Below, piece by piece: positions 11,413-24,155 of a stretch of DNA of 64,000 bases. The DNA lies in contig PTFA01000494.1 of NCBI GenBank assembly GCA_003342895.1, positions 99,982 to 163,981 on the forward strand, in the 5' to 3' direction. The stretch is from Casuarius casuarius (lineage: Eukaryota > Chordata > Aves > Casuariiformes > Casuariidae). How positions within the stretch are numbered: position 1 is the first letter of the stretch; each line of letters begins with the position of its first letter. The notes under the pieces are model-generated. The model did no database searches. It was not told the origin of the DNA and saw nothing but the letters and a program-made list of their open reading frames with translations. The translations under genes and the position numbers were made by a program.

Positions 11413-13870
11413 CATCAGTTGTACACAAAATCCATTAAATCAAAGAATTGCATCCCTCAACACTATTAGATTATTGATCAGACCTCTATAAAGCTGGGAA
11501 GAACCGTCACAAACAAAATGCAGGCAAGTGATAGACTGTGTTGCCAAATGTCAAAGGATAATACCTGCACTAGCCAGGAGGAAAAAATGAGAAAGGCAAC
11601 CACTGAGTTTATTTTCCCTCTTAACTGAAGTTCCTAAAACAGTTTAAAGGGAAGAAATTTCTGCTTCTCCAAAAGAATACTTGGTTTTTTGGAAGCTGAC
11701 GTCTTGGACAAACTGGGTCAGCGAAGGAAAATCTTTATCAGATTAAAGCATCTGCTGGCAAAAAAAAAAATCTCTGTCATTTTACTATTCCAGCCAAGTG
11801 ATATGAATGATAGTACTGAGGCTGGGAGAGATGGATGAAATACGTATGTTGTAATGGAACTTTCTGAGGAAGACTCCCAAGATTGAGGGGAGATGATACA
11901 ACAGTCCGGGTTTGCTAACAAAATGTAAATAGTTAATACACATCCAGTTTTCTCTACGAAAAAACTTTGTAAAATATTTAGCAGATGGGTTTTGAGCACC
12001 ATAAAATGCTTGGCTAGGGCACAGAAGGCCTCTCTGACAAACACCTGGCATGCTGAACCCTATTACTAATGGTGGTGATAGAGAAGCAGAAAGGAGTCTA
12101 TCTGGCCTTTTGGGAAGAGCCCACTCTTGAGTTTTGAGGCCAGNGATTTGAAAGCCAATTCATTTTACTTGTGAACTGAGCATATGCCATCAGGCATTCA
12201 GGGATGATCTACCATGGAGGCCTGCACCACCAATATGGAAGCCACACAACAGACCTGCACTTAAAGCTGCTAACTGAACTGCAACTTGGTTTTGCTTCCT
12301 TGATGATAGTTTCCAGACAAGANCCGTCTGCCTGCACAGCCAAGCAGAAGAACAGTGATTAAATCGCAGAGCATGTTAAGAGCAGAGTGTTACAGATCAT
12401 TTGCTTCCTTCTTTGTGGTCCCAGGCAGACTAAACTTCTGACAGAAAAGGATTTCAGTGGCTGAAGGAATGTGTGCCCCCCTCCCCCCCAAGATTTTGTA
12501 ACAGATGTTTTTGGTTAGATGACCTATCACGGAGGACNCAAAGCCATTTTGACACTCTGTATTACTGAGTGCTACTGGTAGCTGAAGTACTACTACTTCT
12601 CTTACAGCAGCAAATGTAAGGTATTTAAAAGTCTGCATGCTTTCAGGGATGCAAAGCAAAGAGGAGCTTGCTTCACCTTTGGCTCAAACCTCCTTTCCCC
12701 AATCTACTGGATTGGGGTAAAGAAGGTTCCTAGATCATGGGAAAACTGAAATGCCAACCCCAAAGCCTTTGATCCCATTTCATAAATCTTCCCTAAATTA
12801 CACAGACAGAGAGAGCAATGNTTCCACATCATTTACTGAAAATGATATGACTTACAAAATTAAAATACAAGTGGTAAGCTACTAAAACAAGTTACTTTTA
12901 AATGGACAGGAATCCTTTTCAGTGAAGAAATTCATTGACCTGGTTCTATTCCATTTCTCCAGGTCAGCGTCAGGCACTGACTTCCAGCCAGCCTCCATCA
13001 CTTTACTACATTCTTAACACACACAAATAGATTCTTTTCTGGGCTGTCATTCAGCCATGGGAGAAGCTCCTATCAACCTCCTGCAAAATTTATTATCCTC
13101 CTTCAAACCTGCTTCAAAACTCTCCTTGGCAGTGAAGAGTAGAGAGAATTCAGCAATGTTCAGGCCACCTCTCCTGCCTGCTGTAGTCACTGATATTTGT
13201 TGCACTGACTCCTGATGCTTACTTGTTGGGGGATATCAATTTATCAGGTATTGATTCAGATCTCAAGTTCCCTAGGACAAGGACTATCTTCTTGTTACAT
13301 GTTTGTACTGTGCTAAGCATGATAGTATCATGACCATGACACAGAAAAATGCAAAAATAGTAGTCTAACAATACTAACAGCAGCAGCTCTACCTGGGGAA
13401 GTATGAAGCACTGCAGGAAATTCCAAAACCGTGAGGGTTTCCAAGGCTGGCAACATACAGCGCTATCCACATTCACAGCACAATAGAAACATTCGTTCTT
13501 ACAGGACATTTGTCAAGAAAAGCAACGTCACTCTGGGCCCAAGCTAGATGAGAAATGAAGACTCCCACGTGGCTCATGTGCTGCCTTTATTTAGTGCAGC
13601 AGCTAGAACTTTCTAAAATGGGTTTAGGCTACAGGTAGGTATTCCTTATACCACAGGCAATTCTGCCCTGTCAGAAAGAAAAAAATCTAAACTGCTTCTG
13701 ACAGATTGCTTCTGCTATCAGACTTTTATTGGCTGATTTGTTCTGTATTTTTACTACATGCATGTGAACAGCACCGATTTTTCATTTTACAAGATGGTAA
13801 AGTTAAGGTTTTGCCTCATGTTAGGCAAAGCACCATTTCAAGGCTGTTGAACTACTACTGAAATACTTAC

Positions 13871-13936
13871 TAGATCCTTGAGTGCCCTGTTCACTCCACT
13901 GAAGGCTGCTGCCAGGGGAATGGAGTCATTGCGCAT
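13871..13936 (-). CDS. candidate 66-nt internal exon
   Basis: Minus strand: acceptor-like TTTTCTTCCCCTATGAAG precedes 13936 and a strong donor (CTA/GTAAGT) follows at 13871. The 66 bases hold 22 codons, open only in phase 0 to 0, reading MRNDSIPLAAAFSGVNRALK then DL. The same frame stays open further upstream to a TGA near 14007, so a second acceptor (CCTCCTGACAG, exon start about 13964) is possible. The residue mix looks protein-like but I recognise no domain. The AAG acceptor is weaker than a CAG one. It shares phase 0 boundaries with the candidates at 21102 and 565. Confidence 0.3.
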
Positions 13937-14898
13937 CTTCATAGGGGAAGAAAACCAGTTTGCTGCGTTGATTCTGTCAGGAGGTTTTTCAAAGAAAACC
14001 CTTCTGATTAGGCATCACTGGCAATTGCCTTCAAAACAGGTTGCTCATAATCTTGACTTCTGCAGGCAGTTTAGAGGCCTTTCCCTTGCTAAATNATGGC
14101 TCAAGAAACAGAAACAGTGCTACGCTCCACCTCAGCGACACAGTTTGGTCTCCCTTTGTAACTTCACGATGCTGCAGTGCANGGCAGGACAACTCCAAAG
14201 CCAGTGGGGCAGATACTAGCTCTTTTGTGGGGTTCAAAGGGTGGAAAATGATGTGGATTTAGCTTTGCCTAGCTAATAATTCACTACATATAGAGCAACT
14301 ACCGTAATCTACTGTGCCATTAGGCTCTGAGCCTTGAGAATATTCAACTACTACACAGCCACTAGCTTAAATAAGAACAGTCTTCTAGGTTGCTATACCT
14401 TAAGTTTTAAGTCAAGAGCTTGAGGATGAGAACGTTATCCTTGTTCCCCTAATCCAAAGGGCACAAGCTTGGTCAGGGCCAAGGATTANACCAACCCCAG
14501 TATAAACATATGAGTAAGAGAATACTGAAGTCATTTGTTATCCTGAGAAAACTGCAATTAAATCCATGAGATACATTAAACTGACAGGATTTTCAGCCAA
14601 AGAAGATGTAATGAATTNCACAGACAATAGGCCTGGAAAGGTTTTCAGGAGATCACGGTGTCCATCCTAACCATCAGCATTTGACAACTGAACTTCAGGA
14701 CANGTATAGCTTGAATGAAATCTCTCAGAGGAACTCAGAGTAAAATAAAGTGAAATGGCTAATGCAACATACCAAAGTACAACAGTCACTTAGAGCAGTT
14801 GATTCCAAATATAAAGAAAAATCACTTGGTCTTCTAGCTAAATAAAGCTGAATTTTGTCCTCCAGCTGTTAAGCCAAATCTTCAGCTAGTATGAATTC

Positions 14899-14940
14899 AA
14901 AGAGCTTTGTGGAAGTCAATGGAAAGGCCCATTGTTTCCA
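14899..14940. repeat. palindromic transposon relic
   Basis: GTGGAAGTCAATGGAAAGGC then CCATTGTTTCC resembles the palindromic element AAGCCCATTGAAGTCAATGG-AAAG-CCATTGACTTCAATGGGCTT, half preserved. Confidence 0.4.
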
Positions 14941-15911
14941 GTAAGAATATTCATAAATCGAAACATGACTGCATGCACTCCTGTCCTGCCGCTCAGCCTT
15001 CCAGCCAGCCCCCCAGCCACACATCCACTGTTGGCCCTCAAACTCCGCTCCCAGAGAAATAATAACCCTTCTTTGTCAAAATGCTTTTTGGGGGAAGGGA
15101 AGAACTTTCAACTCAGTTCCTAAATACTTCCATAAAACAAATAAGAGTGTGTTCTGAGGAATCAACAAGGAGTTATAATGAAGTGTGGAGGAAGAGGGAG
15201 AGGAAGAGGAATTGAAAGAAAAAGCACATTCTGAGAAACACAAAGCTTCATGGGCTGAAGTGTAGGACAAACTGCCTATGTAACAACAATGCCAACTGCC
15301 CTACAGTAAGAGAGCTAAAAACAGCTGAATGCTGCTCAGTACAAGCAAGCCAGGAANAGAAACCTTCAACCCATCAAAAAGAATAAGGAAGATTCCAAAG
15401 AAGCAGAAGCCTGGCAGAAAAAACAACATTTCTTAACTGATCCATTTTTATGTATCTAGACACTTTTCTGGTTTTGACACTTTAGAGCTAATAGTTTGCA
15501 AATTTTTAACGCCTTTGTTGCTTCAGAGAAGCAGAACAAAAAAACAAACTGAGATTCTCTTGTACATTTTTGATTCCAGGCTCTAGGATTGCAAGAGAAA
15601 CATCAGCTACCAGGAAATTCAAACTGAAATCAACACGGGCAGTATTGCCTTAATATCAGGGGCAAAAAAGTGAAGGCAGGAGCTGTATAGGTCTTCTGGC
15701 ACAGAATCCTCAAGACTCAGAATCCATTTTTTTCCCCCTTATCCTCTCGATTACTGCATAAGCAGACTCTTGCCTTCAGCTGGACTGAAAGCAAATCCAT
15801 AAGTTTAGAAGCTGCTTTGCTAATCCTCCCCATTGCACAGCCAGCTAACCNTACGGACAAGTTACCTTCCAGAGATACAGGTACGCTACAACTAAGGGAG
15901 AACTAAGCTTT

Positions 15912-15940
15912 ATAGAGCTCTTTTCAGAAAAGAGCTCTAT
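15912..15940. repeat. 13-bp perfect hairpin
   Basis: ATAGAGCTCTTTT and AAAAGAGCTCTAT are perfect inverted repeats around a CAG loop; each arm also holds the palindrome GAGCTC. It adjoins a GC-richer block (15940-16200). Confidence 0.95.
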
Positions 15941-16936
15941 CTGCCGCGGTCCCAAGTCCCCAGTGTCCTCATTCCCGCAGCATCAGCGGCTCTTCTCCTC
16001 CGCTCCATCGGGCGATATTCAGGCTGTACCCTCACGGGTGCCTCCCACCNCCTCTCCAGCAGACGCAGGAGGAGGAAGCACTCCCTCTGCCCCAGCCTGT
16101 TACTCCTATTCTGTCACTGAAAGGAGCACGCGGCAAGGAGCTGTGCTGCTAAAAAGACCCGACAAACCTTTTATTAAGGCTCTTCTTGCTTGGCCTCAAG
16201 TGGGCGAGACTTGCAAAGATTAATATGCTGCTGCCACACGACAGGGGCTATTATCTAGCAACTCCACCGTAATTTGGGTGAGAGAGTCAGCTAAGCAGGA
16301 GTTAACAGAGTCTCCCTGTGCCTTAAACTCCAGGGCCTTAGTCTAAATCAATCCAGACTCTATTAAATTGCCAATTTTAAGTAAGCATGCGTGGGTGTTG
16401 GAGAAAAGTACTGGAATTCTCTGCTTTAGTCCAGAAAAACAACATATAAATACATTTTTAATACTGGAGTGGGAAAATGTGCATCTCTGCTCCCTATCTT
16501 TATCCTATTAATTTCACTAATAAAAACAGTCTTTCTTCTTGGCAGGCGTATTATTTTTATGTTTTAAATTCTGTCTGAATTTCAAAGAAAGGATTTTCTT
16601 TAACATGCAAGAGATACAAACAGACTGACAGAAAAAATAAGGGGCTCAGTAGGACTAACACAACCTTTTGAATGAACTTAAGGTTTTTCCCCCCTTTTGC
16701 AGGCAATTCAGCTCCATTTCTCATAAGTGCAACTATACTAATTTTAATCACTAGCAGCTTGTAACCACTGAAATACCTTCTGACTAAAACCATGACAGCA
16801 TTTGACAGTGATGCATGCAAAATGCCATTTGGTGATTTAGCCATATCATTACCGAGAGATCTTTCACCTCATACGAAGATGAGATGCTCTTGACAGTTGG
16901 TGTCACATTTACCATGGCTGTTTGATCATGTGCACC

Positions 16937-16985
16937 CACACCAAAGTAAATCTGAACTAATTCCACTGAGGTCAGTGTTAGTACA
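16937..16985. repeat. palindromic transposon relic
   Basis: CACCAAAGTAAATCTGAACT followed by AATTCCACTGAGGTCAGTGT matches the element CACTGGTGTAAATC.GGAGTAACTCCACTGAAGTCAGTGG found in many amniote copies. Confidence 0.45.
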
Positions 16986-18738
16986 TCAGCACAGAAAATT
17001 TGTAAGCAACGTAACAAGCAGCCTTATATTTGGGCATGCGGAGCAGCTACAGGGAAACCTGACCTGACTTAATATAGAACCTGTATCAAGAAAGGAGGTA
17101 AAGGCTTTGCCTTCATAGCCATTGCTCTCAGTGGAGGCTCCAGTTTGAAGAGTTTCTGCCTCTAACAGCTCACTCAAAGCTCTTCCTTGGCCTTCAGTTG
17201 TACCCATGCAAGGTTTGCGAGGCCACAGCATGAACCCAATTTGAGCACTGAAGAGAACAGAAAGGAAAACTTTTAGGTCAGCCTCTCAATCCAATTTAGG
17301 CTTTCATCTCACAGGCAGTTGTACCAGCACAAGAGCAACTGGCCTGAAGCCATTAAAGCTGGCAGAGATGTCCAGGACCACAGGTGAACTGGCAGGACCA
17401 TGAATGTAGGGCAACAGGGATAGGAAGGATAGCTCCTTTTGGTAGCAGCGTACATCTTGATTAAAGATAATAATGAAAGCAGACCCCTCAGTTACAGAGA
17501 CAGCACAGATGTGAGGATAACCTGCTCTGCGCATGTACTGCTTTAAATCTAGTATGCTGCAAACTGCCATTCACATCTCGCTAACGGCTGGCAAGCATCC
17601 TGGTACGGCTGGCTATTCTACATACATCTGCCAGTACAGCCAAATTACCAAGGATATGAGGTGGTGACATCCCTGCTCTCCCCCACTGACACAGCCATAC
17701 CAACAGAAGTCTTTATTTAAGCACAATTACACTGGCAGAGGATGATTTTTACCAGCACAGCCTGGATGGAGTGAGTGGTATTGGTTCAAAGCACTGGTTT
17801 GCTTCTCTGAGCATACTGGTATGTCTCACTGTAGACATGGCATGCAACTCTAAGAGCAGGATTTTTGCCTCAGAGTTGTGGCAGGAGGAACTGCTGAGTC
17901 CATTCCCACCANGCTGCAGGTGTGATTAGAAGCAGCTTTTCATATCATCAATTTGTATTGGGGGAATCACAGTCAGTCTCTCCAGGCACTCCGCTGCATG
18001 TGCTCTCTCAAGATTAGAGAGGTGCAATTCTGGAGGATTCAAAGCCATTTCAACAGCTAGATGAAACACATGGATTTACTCTATTTATTTGCACTCCAGG
18101 ACGGAACTTTCAGCTGTATCACTCCAGAAACAGTTTGTCAGAAGTAGTATGCTAGCAGAAACAAACACGCAGCTGATAATGAATTAAAGGCAAGTTTTGG
18201 TCTAATGAGTCTGACATGGAGAGCAAGGTAATGGGGCTACAGAAAGCATCCCTGAACTACAGCATTGTAAGATGCTGGGAAGATCCTGTGGAAGAGCTGA
18301 CACCTTATCTAACAAAGCAGCATTGCATCTCCAAGGAAGTGAGTGCACTTGTCTCAGGAAAGCATCTACAGTAAGTTAAGGAGGCAGAGACAGAAAGAAA
18401 ACTTCTCCATTTTATCTTGGTCCAAGTATATCCTCTTTTGTTTACATGTACATTACAAAGCACATTTGCAATTGCAGAGTTTATTTGGGACATTGTGAGT
18501 AAACATTTCTGTTCTACCTCCTCTAGGTTTCAGTGAAGGGTTATTTTAAGGCTGACACCTCACAATCACGTATTTCTCTTCCAAAGTCTTGGTTAGCCTA
18601 TAGAACAGATCTTGGGATATCTTAATAAATACCCAAAATTTCTGTTAGTCTAGAAAGCATCTGAAGTGAAAAACTGTATGCCCCCCTTTGAAATTATAAC
18701 AGCTACCTTGAAAAACAGCAGGTTAAAAAAGAAAAAAA

Positions 18739-18751
18739 GGGGGGGGGGGGG
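18739..18751. repeat. poly-G tract (13)
   Basis: Thirteen consecutive G after an A-rich run. Confidence 0.95.
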
Positions 18752-19890
18752 ACGACAAATACTGGCACTGAGCAGTGTGTGGCAGAGGAATTAAACCACT
18801 CACAGCCATCCTGAGGTATTTCATCCCCTGCAAGCTAGCAGATTTAAGAAATCCCACCAGTACTGAGCGGCATCATTAAGCATCCATCCAAGTACCTTTA
18901 AAAATGCCATCAAAAAGTCTTTACTCCATCCAGTTCTAACTCAGCCTGCAGTTGTTCTGTCTTTTCCCTAGCCCACCTAAACAAACTGAGCCAAAGTTTT
19001 ATCCTCCAAGTTATTCAGCATTCAAACCTCAATCCAGCAAAGAATATCCTTTTTACCTAGGAGTGCAATATTTATCTGTCCATAATAAAGTTTCTTGGGT
19101 ATTTTGTGCATTCCTGGGGTGTTTTGCTGGATGGAGGCTAGAAAGTTCAGCCCCCGGCAGGGCTGATCCTGACACACTCATTCCAGGGTGACGGCCCATC
19201 TTCCCTGGTCAGATGCTGGCACCTCAGAGACTGCTGAGCTTCCCTTCAAAGCCTACCACTGACAGAAAAGGTCACCCACCCCACTCTGTTCAGTCCGGTG
19301 GCAGCATTCAACCCTCAAAGCTGGGAAGTACTGAACAGCAGATACCCGAAATACTCAACTGAGTGCACACTGGGGCTTCACGAGCTTTCCCCTGTAGGTA
19401 GAGGACAGCTTCAGAGAGCAGAGAGCAGAACAAGGCAGCAATCGCTTCACTTTCTTGTGGAACAAGAGTTTGGTTTGTCCTTTGTTTCTCTGCTGTCCTT
19501 CACAGCTAGAGATACCTTTACATTTGAGGAAGCCATTCATTAAGACAATAAAATAGAATAAAATAATCTCAAAACAATAATCCTCCCAGTCCTGCCACTC
19601 TGAACTGTTTTATAGCTTAAGACACCTGAAATATTTTGAAAATGAAATAAACCACCAGTAGTTAAACGTGGATGAAATTGAAACTGACTTCTGACAGCCA
19701 CAGAAAGAGCCCAAGGCAACTGGATTCTTACTCTGTTTGCAAGTGCACTGGGGGAAAAAGAAAAAATCTCTTTTACCCCTTCTCCTTACTGAAGATATGA
19801 CTTTCGTCATGGTTCAGAACATCACCTGAGCCCATTTAAGTATTTTGTTGATCTTAGGCCTTCATGTTCTGCCAAACATAACATAGGGCT

Positions 19891-19904
19891 GGGGGGGGGG
19901 GGGG
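19891..19904. repeat. poly-G tract (14)
   Basis: Fourteen consecutive G; the longest G run in the window. Confidence 0.95.
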
Positions 19905-21101
19905 ACACAAATAATAGGACTGCAAGTAGTCTAGTGCTGCTGCAGCTTCTTGGAAGCACACACTGCTCGTCTTTGAGACGGAAATGAGGAAGGACAACTG
20001 AAACGGCTGTCCCCGTGCGCCAACCCATCCTCCAGCTAGCTGCTTATAGGGCTTTCATCTTTCTAAACACCAAAGCTCCCAAACATTTCCCTACGCTAAC
20101 TACATAGCTCTCTTCCCAGCTGCTCACATCACCAGTATTACATATTATTGCACAGACTATTTAGCTCAGGAACTTTCAAGGCTAGTACTACATGAAGTCC
20201 AAAGGTTGCAAACAGACAGGAGCATTTCAGCACTGTGCAAGTCCACCCTGCCCCTGATGAACTAGGATAACAACATCCCCTACCACCCTGTGCCTGCCCG
20301 TGTCCAGCAGGTACACTCTCCTAGACATACGAAAGCACACAGCACAGGGAAATCCGAATTCGGGCTAGCAGGAAATCCAGATGTTAGCAGATGCTATCAT
20401 TATATCTAACTATTGCTTGCAAGCACAGAAATGCTAGTTAAATTGTCAAGATCAATATCCAGAAGGTAGACAGCGAGCTTTACCCAAAAAGGTATGTTCC
20501 ACTACTTGCTGTAGTTCAGTTGTAGATGTGAAGCTTAGGCTAGGTTCAATGAAGTCACCTCAAAACCCAAGCCCAATTCCAAGTGAATGTTTACTGAATT
20601 TCAAATGGGCCTTAGATTGACTTTTTGGCTAGAAACCATGAGAAATATGTTAACTTCATATGATCAAACCACAAAATAGATGAAACTGAGCAGTTTTAGC
20701 TGAGCTTTGCATTGAGGGTTTTGGTTTCATTCAAATTCAAAGCAGAGCTCATGTACTGTGAGTTCACATAGTGCAAAACCAGGAACGAAACGTACACAAA
20801 CTCCCTGAGAAATGAAACTGGTATCTCCTACAGCGCTCATACTTCCCTTTAAATGCTCACAAGTGGAAACTGCACTTTCTTGTGCACTCTCTCACGCTTC
20901 TTTTCCTAAGATTATACCTGAGAAGTCTTCTAAAAACTCAAACATTAGCTCTAAGAGATGATGGTGAGCAAGCATTAGTTTGCTGTTTACTTTTTTTGGC
21001 TTGCTCACTTTTTTAGTCTGAAAAAAACCCACTAGAAGTGTTTGCTCTTAAAGCACTTATTTTGGGCAAATATAAGTTTAAAATTGAGTAAAGGGACTCA
21101 C

Positions 21102-21137
21102 CAAACCAACTCTATCCTGACCAACGTTTCTGATTAT
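21102..21137 (-). CDS. candidate 36-nt microexon
   Basis: This has the cleanest splice context in the window. On the minus strand a pure pyrimidine run ending in TTTTCTTTCTTTACAG abuts 21137, and a donor TTTG/GTGAGTC follows 21102. The enclosed 36 bases read IIRNVGQDRVGL in phase 0 to 0; the other two frames contain stops. Length is a multiple of three, as in many alternatively spliced microexons. The protein is not recognised. Chance pairs of good splice sites are expected in 64 kb, so confidence stays moderate. Confidence 0.35.
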
Positions 21138-22813
21138 CTGTAAAGAAAGAAAACAGTTACATGGTTCCCAGCGCTTGCACACACAAGCTGCAAAACAAGC
21201 AAAGTAGTATGGATATCCCAATATATAAGATGCTACATATGCTCTATCTGTAATATAACAAGGTGCCACATTTAAAGAGGACTCAAAGACCAATCTGTGG
21301 ACTTAAAAGTTTTGACATTCCCTCCAAAACAGATTGCGAGAAGGCCCCTTACCCCAAGATAACTATTAGCCAAAGCTTTTGATCACCATCATGTTTGACC
21401 ACATTCAAGCGCCAGAAATGAGCTGCGTGAATTAATTCTGCCTAGATGTTTNCATCTAGTCTGATAGCCAATACGAAGATTGGTAAACATACAGGTCAGC
21501 TCAAGAGACATAACATGCTGTTTGTATATTCTCAGGAGTAAAGGCGTGGGGTGAAAGATTGGAGGCAGAGTTGATCCCTTTGTTGAGTCAGAAAGTTCTT
21601 AAGTCACCTACACACAGAAAGTAGCATATGATTTTCCACTAGAATATCTGCACTGATGAAAAGGTGTCAAGTATCACCTGTCAGCAGGAAATAGGGTCTG
21701 GTGGAAAAGGAGTGAATATGAATGGAACCCATGGAAGATTTCCACAGACAGAAGGGCTATATACTAAATATGCTGCACCAGTAAAGGGTTTTCTCTTAAA
21801 AATCTACAGACTTCAGATAGGCCATCAGACTCCAGGGATGGGGTCCAGAAGGCAGCTACAGAAGTCAGCTAAATACAGCAGAGACACATTGTGACTCTGG
21901 CACAAGCAGACAAAAAACATTTTGTTTTGTTTTTTCCCAATGGGCCACATCTTTTGTATGCTGTAAGTAAACACCTTTATTTGTATTTTTACCTTAATCT
22001 AGTTTCAGATAAGATCCATTACAAGGTCACTGATAACAGCAACGCATTCCCTACTCAGAGGTAAGGCCCTGAACCACTCAGAGCTAAGCTGGTAGGACAG
22101 CTCCCCAGCAAAGCAATTCAGAATAGCTAGCGAGTGAGGGGATGTGGCATCATGACAACTGCACAAACCCAGAGGCTAGCTAGTATTGCTAGGGACAAGC
22201 TAAAAAGAAGTGCTTCTAGAGGCCAGTAATAAGCAGGCAAAACTTCTGGCACTGAAATAAAATCTTTGGAGTATGCTTAAATCCCTGAAGCCCAAAGGAA
22301 CATTTTGCAGTACACAGTCTAGTGTGGAGAGCACCTTTGGAGCAAACCATCTCCTTAGCTGTGATTTGGTACAAGCTGGGCTGCTCCTACCTGTTTGCAG
22401 GATTTCAAATTTCAAAACATCAGGCCATGTCCCTACCTAGAGCAGAGATCAACTTACAGTTCAAACCCCAAGTACACCTGCAGACTCCTGGCAGTTCTTA
22501 CAGAATCCGTACAGAGACCAGAGATCTCTGGGACCTATTTCTGTAATGGAACAAACTAGAACTCAGTCTCATCCCCTGTTAAAACACTGTCCACTCCAGC
22601 TCTGGGGATGAAGTGTCCATCTTTTCCAGTCATTTCAACATGTTGGGTGCAGTGTGTTCTGACACCTCGTTACAACCGAATTTAGTGAAAAAGCCCATTT
22701 CAATTGCACACCCATTCAATGTTATGCCCCAATGTCTTTTTTTTTTCCTCCAATGTGTTTACTTGGCTCTGTACATATTCAGTGCCCAACAGTAACCCCT
22801 GGCTAATAATAAA

Positions 22814-22832
22814 ACTGACTGATACAGTCAGT
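22814..22832. repeat. 8-bp perfect hairpin
   Basis: ACTGACTG and CAGTCAGT around ATA. Confidence 0.9.
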
Positions 22833-24102
22833 ACACTGAAGTTTACTTGACAAGAGGCTGGAACAGTTCGACACTGTGGAAAAATACAAACCACGTCAGC
22901 TGTGCCAGTACTTCCCGCTTCAGAATCACTTGCTGCCACACAGTATCTTTCCCTCAGCAACCACTGGGGATATTACAAATGCAATTTGTCAGAAAGACCC
23001 CAGCTCTTTTTATCCCTTATGGAATTATTTAAAGACCCATTAGGCTTCAAGTCTCCAAATCAGAACTTACAGAGACCTTTCAGACAGAATGACATANGCT
23101 AGAAGTCAATTTAAATGGCGTTACCAAAATCTGAAGAGTTAAAAGCCTACCCTGACATTTAATAATTTTTAAAGCACTCAGGAGAATTGAAAGCTCATTC
23201 TGACTGTGTTGTTAAATACCATCATTTCTGGAGCTAGCAAAGAGTTTGGTAAGCTCAGTCCTCCAGAGTTTTAATTCTGGTCACTTAGCATGCATATATT
23301 AACCTAAGAACTTCCCATTAAGGAGAGCTGGTTTACAGTAAATAGCAGCAAACAGCTGTATTGCAATAAAGGGCTCAATCACCTGCCCCAGTACTTTCTC
23401 CCAATGCATCTGGCCCCAAAATTAGCATGATACAAAACTGTACTGTGCCATGAAAAACTCTGAGAGCTTGGGCTGTCCAGGACACCGGAGTGGCAGCACC
23501 AGGGCCTCCCAGGGATGTCCCCAGGGTGGTCCCAGAGCAGCTGCTTCCTCCAGGCCAGCGATGCACCACTCCTGAGGCAAAGGCTGCAATCTCTGGCAGA
23601 AAGGCTTATTAATTTACTGATGGTAGGACCCAGGAGTCGTAATGGCCTGGATGCTTGGCCAGTGTACAATAAAAGGTGGCAGCAAATGAGAGGAGGAAAG
23701 TTTGACAGCAAAGTAGGCATGCTTGTATCTAAGCCAGTCATGTACACTGTTAGTACCAGTCTTATTCTTGCTCACATGAAAACTCTTTATGCCAATCCGA
23801 GGATTTGGAGTTGGCACTCGTTGTCAGTAGTAAGAGGTGTCAGTATCTCTGAAAACCAAACTATCCCAGGTTGCTGGGGGGTTTTTTGGCGTGGGGAGGA
23901 GGGGGGGAATAGTGTTTGCGTAACAGCTTGACATTTGCCTGGGACAATTTATCTATCATAGTGCTAAGATCCCACTTTGCATTAAAGGTGATTGATTTTA
24001 AATATTAAATAAGAAAGTAGAAGTGATGCACAATTATATTTTAGAATAGGAATTTCAGAAGAAGCTGGAGGCTCTGTCTCAGCCTGTTTCTTCTCATAAT
24101 GC

Positions 24103-24155
24103 AGCCTGGAGCTCTGCCACTGACTTCAGTAGGCGCTGAAACTGGATTCTTTGGA
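24103..24155. repeat. possible palindromic transposon relic
   Basis: GAGCTCTGCCACTGACTTCA followed by GTAGGCGCTGAAACTGGATT resembles the central part of the same class of element (CCATTGACTTCAATGGGAGC...GATC). Short and uncertain. Confidence 0.3.

Larger units (their letters stand above)
6672..13870. other. no gene seen; intron-like or intergenic
   Basis: Holds the 7.8 kb relic, the 7.9 kb hairpin and the 11.3 kb microsatellite. A 182-codon plus frame (10636-11184) shows no family signature. A minus-strand splice-site pair near 10275-10315 (TTGAAATACAG ... CTG/GTAAGC) encloses about 41 bases open in one frame, and I judged it too weak to call. Confidence 0.6.
13937..21101. other. no gene seen; intron-like or intergenic
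   Basis: Unique sequence with relics at 14.9 and 16.9 kb, the 15.9 kb hairpin, a small GC-richer block at 15.94-16.2 kb and two poly-G tracts. Confidence 0.6.
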
